Shown piece by piece: positions 1 through 6,722 of a DNA stretch of 14,854 bases. The notes beneath the pieces are model-generated. The model was not told the DNA's origin. It did not search any database and saw only the letters and a program-made list of their open reading frames with translations. Both the position numbers and the translations under genes were made by a program. The stretch is from CAYJEO01 sp964369355 (GTDB lineage Bacteria; Bacillota_I; Bacilli_A; RF39; UBA660). Each line of letters starts with the position of its first letter. The stretch's first letter is position 1. The DNA lies in NCBI GenBank assembly GCA_964369355.1, contig CAYJEO010000020.1:1-14854 (forward strand). Reading direction: 5' to 3'.

Positions 1-746
1 AATACTTTATCATATAATTTTATTGTTTGTTTAGTATTTACTTGAAAAAAAGATTTTGGAGATATATTAAATACAAAGTCGTTTAAATACTCTTTTATAT
101 ATTTATCACCATATACTAAGTCTTTATTAACATAAATAGATGTTGATATTTTTTTTAATTCATTTATTAACTTATCATCTACAGTGTTATAAAAAACTAC
201 CATTAAATCGTTAGTAAACTTACTTTTTTTAATTGTAATATCACCTGTTATATTATATTTATTTAAAATAACTAATACTTCATTTATTTTTTCATCTAGT
301 AAAAAACATTTATCTATATTTATTAAATCATTAGTTTTTTCTTTATAAAAACCTACTTTATTATTAGATTTAAACATTGCCTTATTTCTATAAAAATAAT
401 TATCTTCATTTATAACTATTTTCTCTATTAAATCACTATTTATATTTGCAAACTTTTTAAGTATTTCTTTAACTTTATTTTCTTTATAAAGTATTTGTTC
501 TTCATAAGTCATATGCATTAATTGACATCCACCACATTCGTTGTAATATTTACAAATTGGTTCTATTCTTTTATTTGATTTTTCTATATAACTTAATACT
601 ATACATTCATGTATGTTTTTTTTACTTTTTATTATTTTAACGTTTACTACTTCATCAATTAAAGCATTTTTTATAAAATAAATATCTTTTTCTATTTTTG
701 CTATTCCACGTCCAAAGTGGTCAATTGCTTCTACTTTTAAAATCAT
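1..746 (-). CDS. rlmD: 23S rRNA (uracil-5-)-methyltransferase, RlmD/RlmCD type (partial, 3' end outside window)
   Basis: SAM-dependent C5-methylation of a uridine in 23S rRNA is the family role. The visible 248 codons start at ATG 744-746 (MILKVEAIDHFGRGIAKIEKD), preceded by a weak GGTGAT site. Residues 1-55 resemble the TRAM RNA-binding domain. The [4Fe-4S] ligands typical of RlmD are visible as C65, C71 and C74 (motif CKYYNECGGCQ) and C147 (NIDKCFL). YRNKAMF (119-125), VGFYKE (131-136) and the ISPKSFFQVNT block near the window edge are also family hallmarks. The Rossmann methyltransferase domain with the catalytic cysteine lies beyond base 1. RlmD, RlmCD and TrmA-like paralogues cannot be separated without it; the Fe-S motif favours RlmD/RlmCD. 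The reading frame is open throughout, so the truncation is due to the window only. Confidence 0.9.
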   Translation of the reverse strand, partial: MILKVEAIDHFGRGIAKIEKDIYFIKNALIDEVVNVKIIKSKKNIHECIVLSYIEKSNKRIEPICKYYNECGGCQLMHMTYEEQILYKENKVKEILKKFANINSDLIEKIVINEDNYFYRNKAMFKSNNKVGFYKEKTNDLINIDKCFLLDEKINEVLVILNKYNITGDITIKKSKFTNDLMVVFYNTVDDKLINELKKISTSIYVNKDLVYGDKYIKEYLNDFVFNISPKSFFQVNTKQTIKLYDKV

Positions 747-762
747 TTAAATCACCGTTTAA

Positions 763-785
763 ATTATAACATTTTTACCATAATA
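763..785 (-). promoter_or_regulatory. Extended -10 promoter for the rRNA methyltransferase gene
   Basis: On the minus strand TATAAT (763-768) is preceded by TGT, giving TGnTATAAT, an extended -10 element. No good -35 hexamer is present 17 bases upstream (TATATT at 786-791). The predicted transcription start lies only about ten bases before the ATG at 746. Confidence 0.6.
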
Positions 786-800
786 AATATAGGTGATTAT

Positions 801-2147
801 ATGGATTATATCAAAATAATAAAAGAATCTTTTAATGAATCTGGTGATTTATTTATTAGAAGTATTAATTTAGGTAGTATTGATTTAACTTATGCTTTAT
901 TAGAAAGTGTTTCTTCTGATGATAAATTAAGTAATTATTTAGTTAGAAGTATTAGTAGTGATGTTAAATATATAAAAGATATAAATAATTTATTTACTTA
1001 TTTATATAATACAATTCCTAATGCTAAGGTTAGAATTATTAATAATATCAAAGAAGCTATTTCTTTAATGCCTATTGGTTTTACTTTAATATTAGTTCCT
1101 AATAACGAATTTATAATAGCAGTAGAAACTCGTTCTTCTCTAGATAGAGGAGTTTCTGAATCTACTACTGAAGTAGTAATTAGAGGCCCTAAAGATAGTT
1201 TTTGTGAAAATTCTATTATCAATATGGGTTTAATAAGAAGAAGATTAAAAACTAATGAACTTACTTTTAAAGATTATTTTATCGGTAATCTTACTAAATC
1301 ACGTGTTACTGTAGGATATATTAATAATATAGTTGATAATAAAAAATTAAAAATGGTTTTAAATAAAATAAATAGTATTAATGTTGATACAATTATTGAT
1401 AGTGGTTATATCAGAAAATTAATTACAAATAATATAACAACTTTCCCTAAAGTTATTTCTACTGAAAGACCTGATTTAGTTGCTATGCATCTAGCTAAAG
1501 GTAAAATTGCAATCATAGTTGAAAATAGTCCTATTGTATTAATATTACCGGCTTTTTTTAATGAATTTTTTAATAATCCCGAAGATAAATTTGCCTTACA
1601 ATTAAATAGTTTACTAACTAAAAGTATTAGAATTCTAGCATTTTTTATTACCTTATTAACTCCTGCTTTATATATAACTATAACCTGTTTTAATAGAGAA
1701 ATTATTCCTATTCAATTATTAATATCATTAGCAAGTCAAATAAATAACTTACCTTTCCCTATTTATTTTGAAATATTACTATTAGTTACTATTTTTGAAA
1801 TACTTCGTGAGGGAGATATAAGAATCCCTTCTAAAATGGGAAGTTCTATTAGTATAGTCGGAGGACTTATTTTAGGTGATGCTGCTGTTTCAGCGGGAAT
1901 AGTTTCTCCTATTGCTGTAATAATAGTTGCAATTACTTCAATATCTGGTTTGTTGTTTTCAGATATAGATTTCGTTAATGGCCTTAGATTATGGAGATAC
2001 TTATATATAATAGGTGCGGCTATTTATGGATTAGTAGGTATTTTAACTGTAAGTATTATTTTAATTCTTCATTTATCAAGTATAAAAATATTAAATAAAA
2101 ATTATTTATGGGGAGGTATACATGAAAAAAATATTAATAATTCTTAG
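801..2147 (+). CDS. gerAA: GerA-family spore germination protein (GerAA/A-subunit type)
   Basis: This is the A subunit of a nutrient germinant receptor, which acts in the inner spore membrane. At 448 residues it is slightly shorter than many GerAA proteins. The soluble N-terminal part carries family blocks: R116-GVSESTTEVVIRGP-130, NMGLIRRRLK (141-150), the FPKVISTERPD stretch (215-225) and ENSPIVLILPAFF (241-253). The C-terminal part is hydrophobic, with membrane segments near 275-297, 321-337, 352-385 and 400-425. It includes LREGDIRIPSKMG (335-347) and GGLILGDAAVSAG (354-366), both characteristic of the family. The start ATG follows AGGTGA at 791-796. It overlaps the next gene by 26 bases, indicating translational coupling. 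The usual permease subunit GerAB is not encoded next to it. Confidence 0.92.
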   Translation: MDYIKIIKESFNESGDLFIRSINLGSIDLTYALLESVSSDDKLSNYLVRSISSDVKYIKDINNLFTYLYNTIPNAKVRIINNIKEAISLMPIGFTLILVPNNEFIIAVETRSSLDRGVSESTTEVVIRGPKDSFCENSIINMGLIRRRLKTNELTFKDYFIGNLTKSRVTVGYINNIVDNKKLKMVLNKINSINVDTIIDSGYIRKLITNNITTFPKVISTERPDLVAMHLAKGKIAIIVENSPIVLILPAFFNEFFNNPEDKFALQLNSLLTKSIRILAFFITLLTPALYITITCFNREIIPIQLLISLASQINNLPFPIYFEILLLVTIFEILREGDIRIPSKMGSSISIVGGLILGDAAVSAGIVSPIAVIIVAITSISGLLFSDIDFVNGLRLWRYLYIIGAAIYGLVGILTVSIILILHLSSIKILNKNYLWGGIHEKNINNS

Positions 2148-2673
2148 TTGCTTTTTATTAGCTGGATGTCAATATAAAGATTTAGCTAAAATATCTATTG
2201 TTTCTATGATTTCAATTGAGTATAATGAAAAATTTATAGTAACAACTTTTAATATTGTTCCAGATAAGGATAATACTAGAATAACCTTAATAGAAAGTAG
2301 TGATTCAGATTTATTTGAAGCTCTAAATAAAAATATAATGCAAAGTACTAGTGAACCTTATTATAATCATATTACTACTATTTTAATAGATTCTTATATG
2401 TTAGGTAATTTAAATTTATTAAATAATTTAATAAAAGAATATGATATACCAACTAATTTTTCAATTGTCTATTCAGATGATATAAATAGCATAAATGAAT
2501 TTTATAAAAATGAAGAACCGATTCATACTTTAGCTACTACTATTAATAATTTAGAAGGAACTAATTTGTATTTTCAAGATTATTTAAATAATAAAAATTT
2601 AAAAATACCTACATTTATATATGATAATAAACCATTATTCATAGGATATACAAGTATAAAAAAAAAGCACTAA
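2122..2673 (+). CDS. GerAC-like germination lipoprotein, N-terminal domain only
   Basis: A 183-residue lipoprotein with a lipobox LLAGC (cysteine 16) after a short hydrophobic signal, so it is probably anchored to the outer face of the membrane. Its place directly behind a GerAA gene, with a strong GGGGAGGT site (2110-2117) inside that gene's 3' end, and its sequence suggest the C subunit of a Ger receptor. The stretch from about 140 (NNLEGTNLYFQDYL, then IPTF and FIGYTSIKKK) resembles the end of domain 1 of Ger(x)C proteins. Family members are usually about 350-400 residues, so the C-terminal domain is missing. The TAA stop at 2671-2673 lies inside a terminator hairpin, and the opposite strand is occupied beyond it. 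The identity as GerAC is inferred from context plus weak motifs. Confidence 0.7.
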   Translation: MKKILIILSCFLLAGCQYKDLAKISIVSMISIEYNEKFIVTTFNIVPDKDNTRITLIESSDSDLFEALNKNIMQSTSEPYYNHITTILIDSYMLGNLNLLNNLIKEYDIPTNFSIVYSDDINSINEFYKNEEPIHTLATTINNLEGTNLYFQDYLNNKNLKIPTFIYDNKPLFIGYTSIKKKH

Positions 2674-2682
2674 CTAAGTGCT
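2658..2682 (-). terminator. Intrinsic terminator at a convergent junction
   Basis: A six-base-pair stem AGCACT/AGTGCT (2666-2671 and 2677-2682) has a five-base loop. An A-run at 2658-2665 reads as a U-run on the minus strand, so it terminates the minus gene that stops at 2670. The stops of both convergent genes (TAA 2671-2673 plus, TAG 2672-2670 minus) lie in the hairpin and overlap. No T-run follows on the plus strand, so termination of the ger genes here is weaker. Confidence 0.75.
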
Positions 2683-3059
2683 ATTCCATACAACATTATT
2701 GATTTAGGATTTTCATTATATTCAATATCTGAATATTTATATTTATCATAAACTAAAGCTTTTTGTTCATTATTTAAACTAGAGTGATATAAATTAATAT
2801 AATCTGCTAATTCTTTTAAATAAGTACTATATGTACCTGTTGTTATATATTTATCTACTTCAACAGTATCGCCTATAATTAAAGTACATAATTTAGAAAA
2901 TAAATTATCTATTACTTTAACCATACCATCTTCTGTTTCTAATTCTATACATAATAAATTAACTTCAGACTGTTTTAAGATAGTACCATTGTCATTAACA
3001 GTTGGTACATACATTCTTTTAACTTCTCCAGTTATTTTTTTTACAAAAGTTCTTCCCAC
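2670..3059 (-). CDS. Unknown small protein (129 aa)
   Basis: I do not recognise this protein. It is soluble, with no signal peptide or membrane segment. The N-terminal half is predicted beta-rich (VKRMYVPTVNDNG, LLCIELETEDG, KVIDNLF, LIIGDTVEVDKYIT), and the C-terminal half is more helical (YLKELADYINLYH, NNEQKALVYDKYKY). I chose GTG at 3057-3059 because the ribosome binding site GAGGGTG sits at proper spacing upstream. A GTG at 3066-3068, three codons earlier, overlaps that site and is unlikely. It has its own strong promoter (3086-3114) and its own terminator, so it is probably a single-gene unit behind the transglycosylase gene. Confidence 0.7.
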   Translation of the reverse strand: MGRTFVKKITGEVKRMYVPTVNDNGTILKQSEVNLLCIELETEDGMVKVIDNLFSKLCTLIIGDTVEVDKYITTGTYSTYLKELADYINLYHSSLNNEQKALVYDKYKYSDIEYNENPKSIMLYGIALS

Positions 3060-3085
3060 TTGAAACACCCTCTTATTCTTTAAAT

Positions 3086-3114
3086 ATTATACCAAATATT
3101 TTTTTTGATGTAAA
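3086..3114 (-). promoter_or_regulatory. Strong SigA-type promoter for the 129-aa protein gene
   Basis: On the minus strand: -35 TTTACA (3109-3114), a 17-base spacer, then -10 TATAAT (3086-3091) preceded by TGG, so the -10 is extended. It begins two bases after the stop codon of the upstream transglycosylase gene. No terminator is visible between the two, so read-through may add to expression. Confidence 0.75.
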
Positions 3115-3116
3115 TA

Positions 3117-4412
3117 TTAATTGATTGTTTTAGTGTCAACTTTAGAAGCAGTTATTAGCGTTAAATTAGTGCTATTTATGTAATTTTCTGAAACTTTACC
3201 TAATACCGATTCTAAGTATTGAGGATGTGCAAATGAATTATCTTTTGTAATAAATTCTTTTGATGCATTTGGATTTGCTTCAATTACTCTACTATCAATA
3301 TCACTCATATAAATACTTGGATTATTTAAAAATAAAATTAATCTATTTTTTATATCATTCATTAAATCAGAATTAGTAATACTTTCTTTATAAATCATAT
3401 TAACAGTTTCTTGAGTAATAGTTCCAAAACTTTCTAAAGCTACTTCTGAACATATTATTCCAACAGCGCCATTACCACAATTATATGCTTGTGTTGCTAA
3501 TAATACATTACCTTGATATTTATCAATATTATTTTTCATAAGTATTGAAGCCATTAAAACATTATTTTCAAGTACATTTGCATTTTCTAATGTAACATCT
3601 ATACTATGAGTTTGTCCATGTATATCAACAGCACTAATATTATTACCATTAAAAGCATCTACTTCAATTTGAAATGCTCCTATTGCTTTACCTTCATATT
3701 CTTCTAATGTATAAACATAATTATTATGTTTGAAATTGCTTTCTTGGAAACTTATTGCTGCTAGTAAACTTTCATTAATATTAAATAGTTGTGCATAATG
3801 AGTTATATATTTACCTAATTCAGATTGCATTTGCATTTCTAAATATTGTAAATTATTTTCATCTTTTAAATAAGATCCTACTAATGTATCTTGATTCAAA
3901 TAAGAAATATTGTTATTAGATATTTCTGTAGGTATTGTTATTTCAAAACTAGTTTCTTTTGTATTATTTTCAATTATAGTTTGTACTTTACTTGATTTAG
4001 CAACAGGTATCATTTCTTTTTCTAAAGTAAAATTACCAGTTCCTAATATACCTATTGCTGTTACTAAACTTAATAAAACAACACCTTTTTTAATTGTTTT
4101 TCTAGTAGTAAATTGTTTACATCTTTTTATTGTATTTTCAATTGATCTTTTACTTATTGTTTTTAAATTACTAGTATCAATTTTATTTTCTTTATTATTT
4201 ATAACTATTTTATATTTATGATTTTTTAAACAAATATACGATGTATCAGCCACATTCATAATTTTTTCCATTGGAAGTTCTAATAAATTATTTAATAATC
4301 TATTTATTTTTTCTTTATTTGTTATAATTGTTGTTTTTTTTGGTTTTTCTTCATAATGTCTTATTTCATAAGCAACATTACTTTCTATTAAATATTCATA
4401 TTTTTTTACCAT
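3117..4412 (-). CDS. Membrane-anchored SLT-type lytic transglycosylase-like protein
   Basis: Predicted peptidoglycan-cleaving enzyme of the soluble lytic transglycosylase/lysozyme-like fold (431 aa). A basic N-terminal region (1-108) lacks a signal peptide and should be cytoplasmic. One membrane segment (about 109-126, GVVLLSLVTAIGILGTG) is followed by a linker and an extracellular SLT domain at about 205-325. Visible motifs are LLAAISFQESNF with the presumed catalytic E224, GAFQIEVDAF (245-254) in the place of the usual G-x-QI block, and LATQAYNCGNGAV (305-317) in the place of AYNAG. A tail of about 100 residues follows with no recognised domain. The start ATG follows GGGGTAGG. It lies 21 bases downstream of the 204-aa gene and is probably co-transcribed with it. 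The cytoplasmic N-terminal region is unusual and may receive an internal signal. Confidence 0.82.
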   Translation of the reverse strand: MVKKYEYLIESNVAYEIRHYEEKPKKTTIITNKEKINRLLNNLLELPMEKIMNVADTSYICLKNHKYKIVINNKENKIDTSNLKTISKRSIENTIKRCKQFTTRKTIKKGVVLLSLVTAIGILGTGNFTLEKEMIPVAKSSKVQTIIENNTKETSFEITIPTEISNNNISYLNQDTLVGSYLKDENNLQYLEMQMQSELGKYITHYAQLFNINESLLAAISFQESNFKHNNYVYTLEEYEGKAIGAFQIEVDAFNGNNISAVDIHGQTHSIDVTLENANVLENNVLMASILMKNNIDKYQGNVLLATQAYNCGNGAVGIICSEVALESFGTITQETVNMIYKESITNSDLMNDIKNRLILFLNNPSIYMSDIDSRVIEANPNASKEFITKDNSFAHPQYLESVLGKVSENYINSTNLTLITASKVDTKTIN

Positions 4413-4433
4413 ATTACCTACCCCTTTTATGTA

Positions 4434-5048
4434 TTATTTTTTAATACAATCAACTTTATTTATTTTAAATAAATAATTATATTCTAATTCAAATACTTTT
4501 GCTCTTTTTCTTCTATATTGTGACTCTGTTTTAGATTCAGCTAATTTATTAATTACTTCTGTAAAAAACTTCTTACGCATACCACTATCAATTTGATATG
4601 TATAATATATTTTCTTTAATTCTTTTAAATCTATATTTTCTTTTCTTCTTAATAAAATATATAATTTTTCTAAATCAATTTCGTCTTTTATTTCAATAAA
4701 ATTACTTAATTGACGTAAATCAGATTGTCTTAAATATCCTTCTTTATTAGCTGTTATTACACACATATTTTGAACTTTATTTAAATTATTTTTAATGTAA
4801 ATAGTTACCGTAAATATATCTTCAATTTCAAAATCTTTTCTAAAGTAGCAATTTAAAAATTCTTTTTCTTCTTTAGTTAATTTCATATTTTTTTCAAAAT
4901 ATTCAAAATCTTCTAGTAATTTGTTACCAGTCATTTTATACTCTTTTATTTCCTTGTAATTAAATTCATACCATGTTATTACTTTGTCTATTAATTCATT
5001 TATTTCAAATTCATTAAGTATTGGAGTATATAAACTTTCTTTTTCCAT
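4434..5048 (-). CDS. Unknown helical protein (204 aa), first gene of a probable operon with the transglycosylase
   Basis: I do not recognise this protein. It is charged and rich in lysine, glutamate and leucine, appears almost entirely helical, and has no signal peptide or membrane segment, so it is probably cytoplasmic. Notable stretches are LTKEEKEFLNCYFRKDFEIEDIF (about 57-79), LRQSDLRQLSNFIEIKDEIDLEKLYILLRR (about 106-135) and a basic SQYRRKRAKVF near 177-187. The ATG at 5046-5048 follows GGGAGAA. The gene is led by its own promoter and separated by 21 bases from the transglycosylase gene, so it may act with the cytoplasmic part of that protein; this is inference only. Confidence 0.75.
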   Translation of the reverse strand: MEKESLYTPILNEFEINELIDKVITWYEFNYKEIKEYKMTGNKLLEDFEYFEKNMKLTKEEKEFLNCYFRKDFEIEDIFTVTIYIKNNLNKVQNMCVITANKEGYLRQSDLRQLSNFIEIKDEIDLEKLYILLRRKENIDLKELKKIYYTYQIDSGMRKKFFTEVINKLAESKTESQYRRKRAKVFELEYNYLFKINKVDCIKK

Positions 5049-5072
5049 AATTTTCTCCCTTTTTTTTAACTT

Positions 5073-5100
5073 ATTATAACATATTTCCTTATAAATACAA
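5073..5100 (-). promoter_or_regulatory. Extended -10 promoter for the 204-aa/transglycosylase operon
   Basis: On the minus strand: TATAAT (5073-5078) preceded by TGT, with TTGTAT (5095-5100) at 16-base spacing as a weak -35. The ribosome binding site GGGAGAA lies about 15 bases after the -10. Confidence 0.65.
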
Positions 5101-5125
5101 GAAAAAAGTAACTTTCGTTACTTTT
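5101..5125 (-). terminator. Intrinsic terminator of the regulatory-like-domain gene
   Basis: A nine-base-pair stem AAAAGTAAC/GTTACTTTT (5104-5112 and 5117-5125) reads as a C-GAAA-G tetraloop hairpin on the minus strand and is followed by a U-run. It begins inside the TAA stop (5124-5126) of the upstream gene. Confidence 0.85.
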
Positions 5126-5978
5126 ACTTAGATTTAGCTTTTACTACATATTTTCCTTCTACTACTTTACCAAAGAAATATCTTCCATCAATATTTGTTC
5201 TAGTTGTATTAATTAATACTTCATGACCATCTTCTGGGTGTATTTCATATAGACCTACGAAAGCATTACTAATTGGTTTTTTAGTTAATCTATCTAAGAT
5301 AACACCATTAATAGTTCCTTCTTTTTCATCATTTAATTTAGTTAAGTATAGTTGTTGTTGATAATGAGTTCCAGCTGTTATCCTTACCTGTATTGCTTCT
5401 CCTAAAATATAATCTTCTGCTGACGCTGTTAAAAAGTAAGTTCCTGCTGGAATATTCATAAATAAGTATTCACCATCAGATGCAGATAAAGTTTCTGTTA
5501 ATACTGTTCCTGATGCTGATCCAGTTCTTAATGAAATACGTACATTTGACATTATATTTCCTTCTGCATCATCAAAAGTTATACCATAGATATTAGCATT
5601 TTCGAAAGTTGTATCTTCTTCAATTACTAAATTTCCAACTGGTCTTTCAGTAGTTCCAACATTTACGTTGATTTTATCTGATAATAAATATCCATCTTTA
5701 ACCGCATAACATAAATATTCACCTGCATCAACATTAGGAATAATAAATTCTCCTGTTGCATTAGTCATTGTATGTTTTATTGGGTTAAAATCTACGTCGA
5801 ATATTTTTACCGTTGCATTATCAACAGGGTTACCATCACCATCTACTACTGTCCCTGTTACTGAACCAGAAAATTCCGTTTCAGCTTCATCAAGTTCTAT
5901 CGTTTGATAAAACTCTTCTAAATTTTTTAAATCAAATTCATTACTGAAATTTAATTTATATCTGTCTCTTCCAAACAT
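5124..5978 (-). CDS. Protein of three tandem carboxypeptidase-regulatory-like domains
   Basis: A 284-residue protein of three transthyretin-like beta-sandwich domains at about 38-119, 127-213 and 220-284. Each has the family signature: a G-x-V opening strand with a D-x-x-G-N-P-V turn (VVDGDGNPVDNATV in the first), a T-N-A-x-G-E-F or T-N-I-D-G-R-Y-F turn, and a closing V-x-A-G-E-Y or I-P-A-G-T-Y strand. Such domains are structural rather than catalytic. There is no signal peptide, membrane segment or sorting motif; the first 37 residues are acidic and partly helical. The start ATG has an excellent GGAGGTG site (5984-5990). It lies 51 bases downstream of the 195-aa gene and may share its transcript. 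A structural component of a spore layer is possible, since such proteins need no export from the mother cell; that is inference. Confidence 0.8.
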   Translation of the reverse strand: MFGRDRYKLNFSNEFDLKNLEEFYQTIELDEAETEFSGSVTGTVVDGDGNPVDNATVKIFDVDFNPIKHTMTNATGEFIIPNVDAGEYLCYAVKDGYLLSDKINVNVGTTERPVGNLVIEEDTTFENANIYGITFDDAEGNIMSNVRISLRTGSASGTVLTETLSASDGEYLFMNIPAGTYFLTASAEDYILGEAIQVRITAGTHYQQQLYLTKLNDEKEGTINGVILDRLTKKPISNAFVGLYEIHPEDGHEVLINTTRTNIDGRYFFGKVVEGKYVVKAKSK

Positions 5979-6029
5979 TTTTTCACCTCCATTTTAGTAT
6001 ATAATTATTTTATTTTTTTGCTTGTATTT

Positions 6030-6617
6030 TTACACTATAGCATTTACTATTGTAAATTCAAATGAACCTTCTTGCCCTTCTGTTCCTACTCTTAATTTCA
6101 CTAATTGTTGAACTGACCAATCTGCTTCAAAAGGTGTTACTAATAGATTATCTACTAAAGTCCATCCTTCTGGTAATTTCGATACTTCAGATACTGGTGT
6201 GTTATTTTCTGTTACTATTTTAATATTTGCTCTTAAAGTCCCTGGTGTATATAAATATATATCTTCTGTATCAGTTTTAACAATACTTCCTCCATTATCA
6301 CTAACTTCAAAAGAAACTGCTAATTCTTCTTTTGTTTCTTCGCAAGTTTCGCAAATACAATCTTTAAACAATTCTAATTTACCTTGTAAAATTACTTCTA
6401 ATCTTGTGATTGAATTAATCATTGATTGAACTGACTTATTTACATCTAATAATAAATTAGGATCACTTTCAGAAAATTTAATTCCTGCTTGGATTTTTTC
6501 TCCTTCTGCATTTAAAATATGAGATAATCCTGTTTGTTGTAATGCAACTGATTCAATGATATCTGTTATCGCTTGACATCTAGTTGTTTTACTTGGTTCT
6601 ATAACCGGCATTGACAT
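6030..6617 (-). CDS. Protein with N-terminal helical 'NAEGEKIQ' module and C-terminal beta domain (195 aa)
   Basis: Function not established. Residues 15-85 form a helical module (DIIESVALQQTGLSHILNAE, then GEKIQAGI, NKSVQSMINSITRLEVILQ). A closely similar module ends the protein encoded at 6723-7766. A short cysteine cluster follows (CICETC, 87-92), then a beta-rich region of about 100 residues with a single tryptophan-containing GWTLVDN turn. From memory, such helical modules occur in surface or spore-layer proteins of Bacillota. I chose ATG 6615-6617 because AGGAG (6626-6630) precedes it; a TTG six codons earlier sits upstream of that site. There is no signal peptide. A sporulation-type -10 box lies just upstream. 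It is probably followed by the 284-aa gene in one transcript. Confidence 0.75.
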   Translation of the reverse strand: MSMPVIEPSKTTRCQAITDIIESVALQQTGLSHILNAEGEKIQAGIKFSESDPNLLLDVNKSVQSMINSITRLEVILQGKLELFKDCICETCEETKEELAVSFEVSDNGGSIVKTDTEDIYLYTPGTLRANIKIVTENNTPVSEVSKLPEGWTLVDNLLVTPFEADWSVQQLVKLRVGTEGQEGSFEFTIVNAIV

Positions 6618-6638
6618 ATTTTTAACTCCTTTCAAAAC

Positions 6639-6646
6639 ATTGTATG
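6639..6646 (-). promoter_or_regulatory. Candidate mother-cell sporulation (SigE/SigK-like) -10 element
   Basis: CATACAAT on the minus strand matches the SigE -10 consensus CATAnnnT exactly. It lies 21 bases before the 195-aa gene's start and about 8 bases before its ribosome binding site. The -35 region 14-16 bases upstream (around TATACAC) does not match the SigE -35 well, so the call rests on the -10 alone. Confidence 0.35.
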
Positions 6647-6699
6647 TAATAATTTTAAAAGTGTATAGTCATTTAAATAACATTTTTTATTTTGTTGTA

Positions 6700-6705
6700 T
6701 ATAAT
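6700..6705 (+). promoter_or_regulatory. Candidate -10 element for the cysteine-rich protein gene
   Basis: TATAAT at 6700-6705 is followed, after a short leader, by a GGTGAT ribosome binding site (6713-6718) and ATG at 6723. No convincing -35 hexamer is seen. The 105 bases between the two divergent starts hold this element and the opposite-strand CATACAAT box and nothing else I can recognise. Confidence 0.45.
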
Positions 6706-6722
6706 ACGTTAGTGGTGATTTT

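Noticed and set aside
779..785. CATAATA upstream of the GerAA gene, resembling a SigG -10
   Set aside because: It would place the transcript start within the ribosome binding site (791-796), and no matching -35 is present at the right distance.
998..1222. Open frame of 74 codons antisense to the GerAA gene
   Set aside because: It lies wholly inside a gene with strong family motifs, and its translation is a mirror of low-complexity codons with no domain or convincing start signal.
3060..3068. GTG at 3066-3068 as the start of the 129-aa protein
   Set aside because: It is part of the GAGGGTG ribosome binding site that serves the next in-frame GTG at 3057-3059.
3117..4412. Prophage endolysin or tail lysozyme
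   Set aside because: No holin, structural or other phage genes are nearby, and the membrane-anchored architecture fits a host wall enzyme better.
6618..6635. Longer start (TTG at 6635) for the 195-aa protein
   Set aside because: The AGGAG ribosome binding site lies between this codon and the ATG at 6617, so translation should begin at the ATG.
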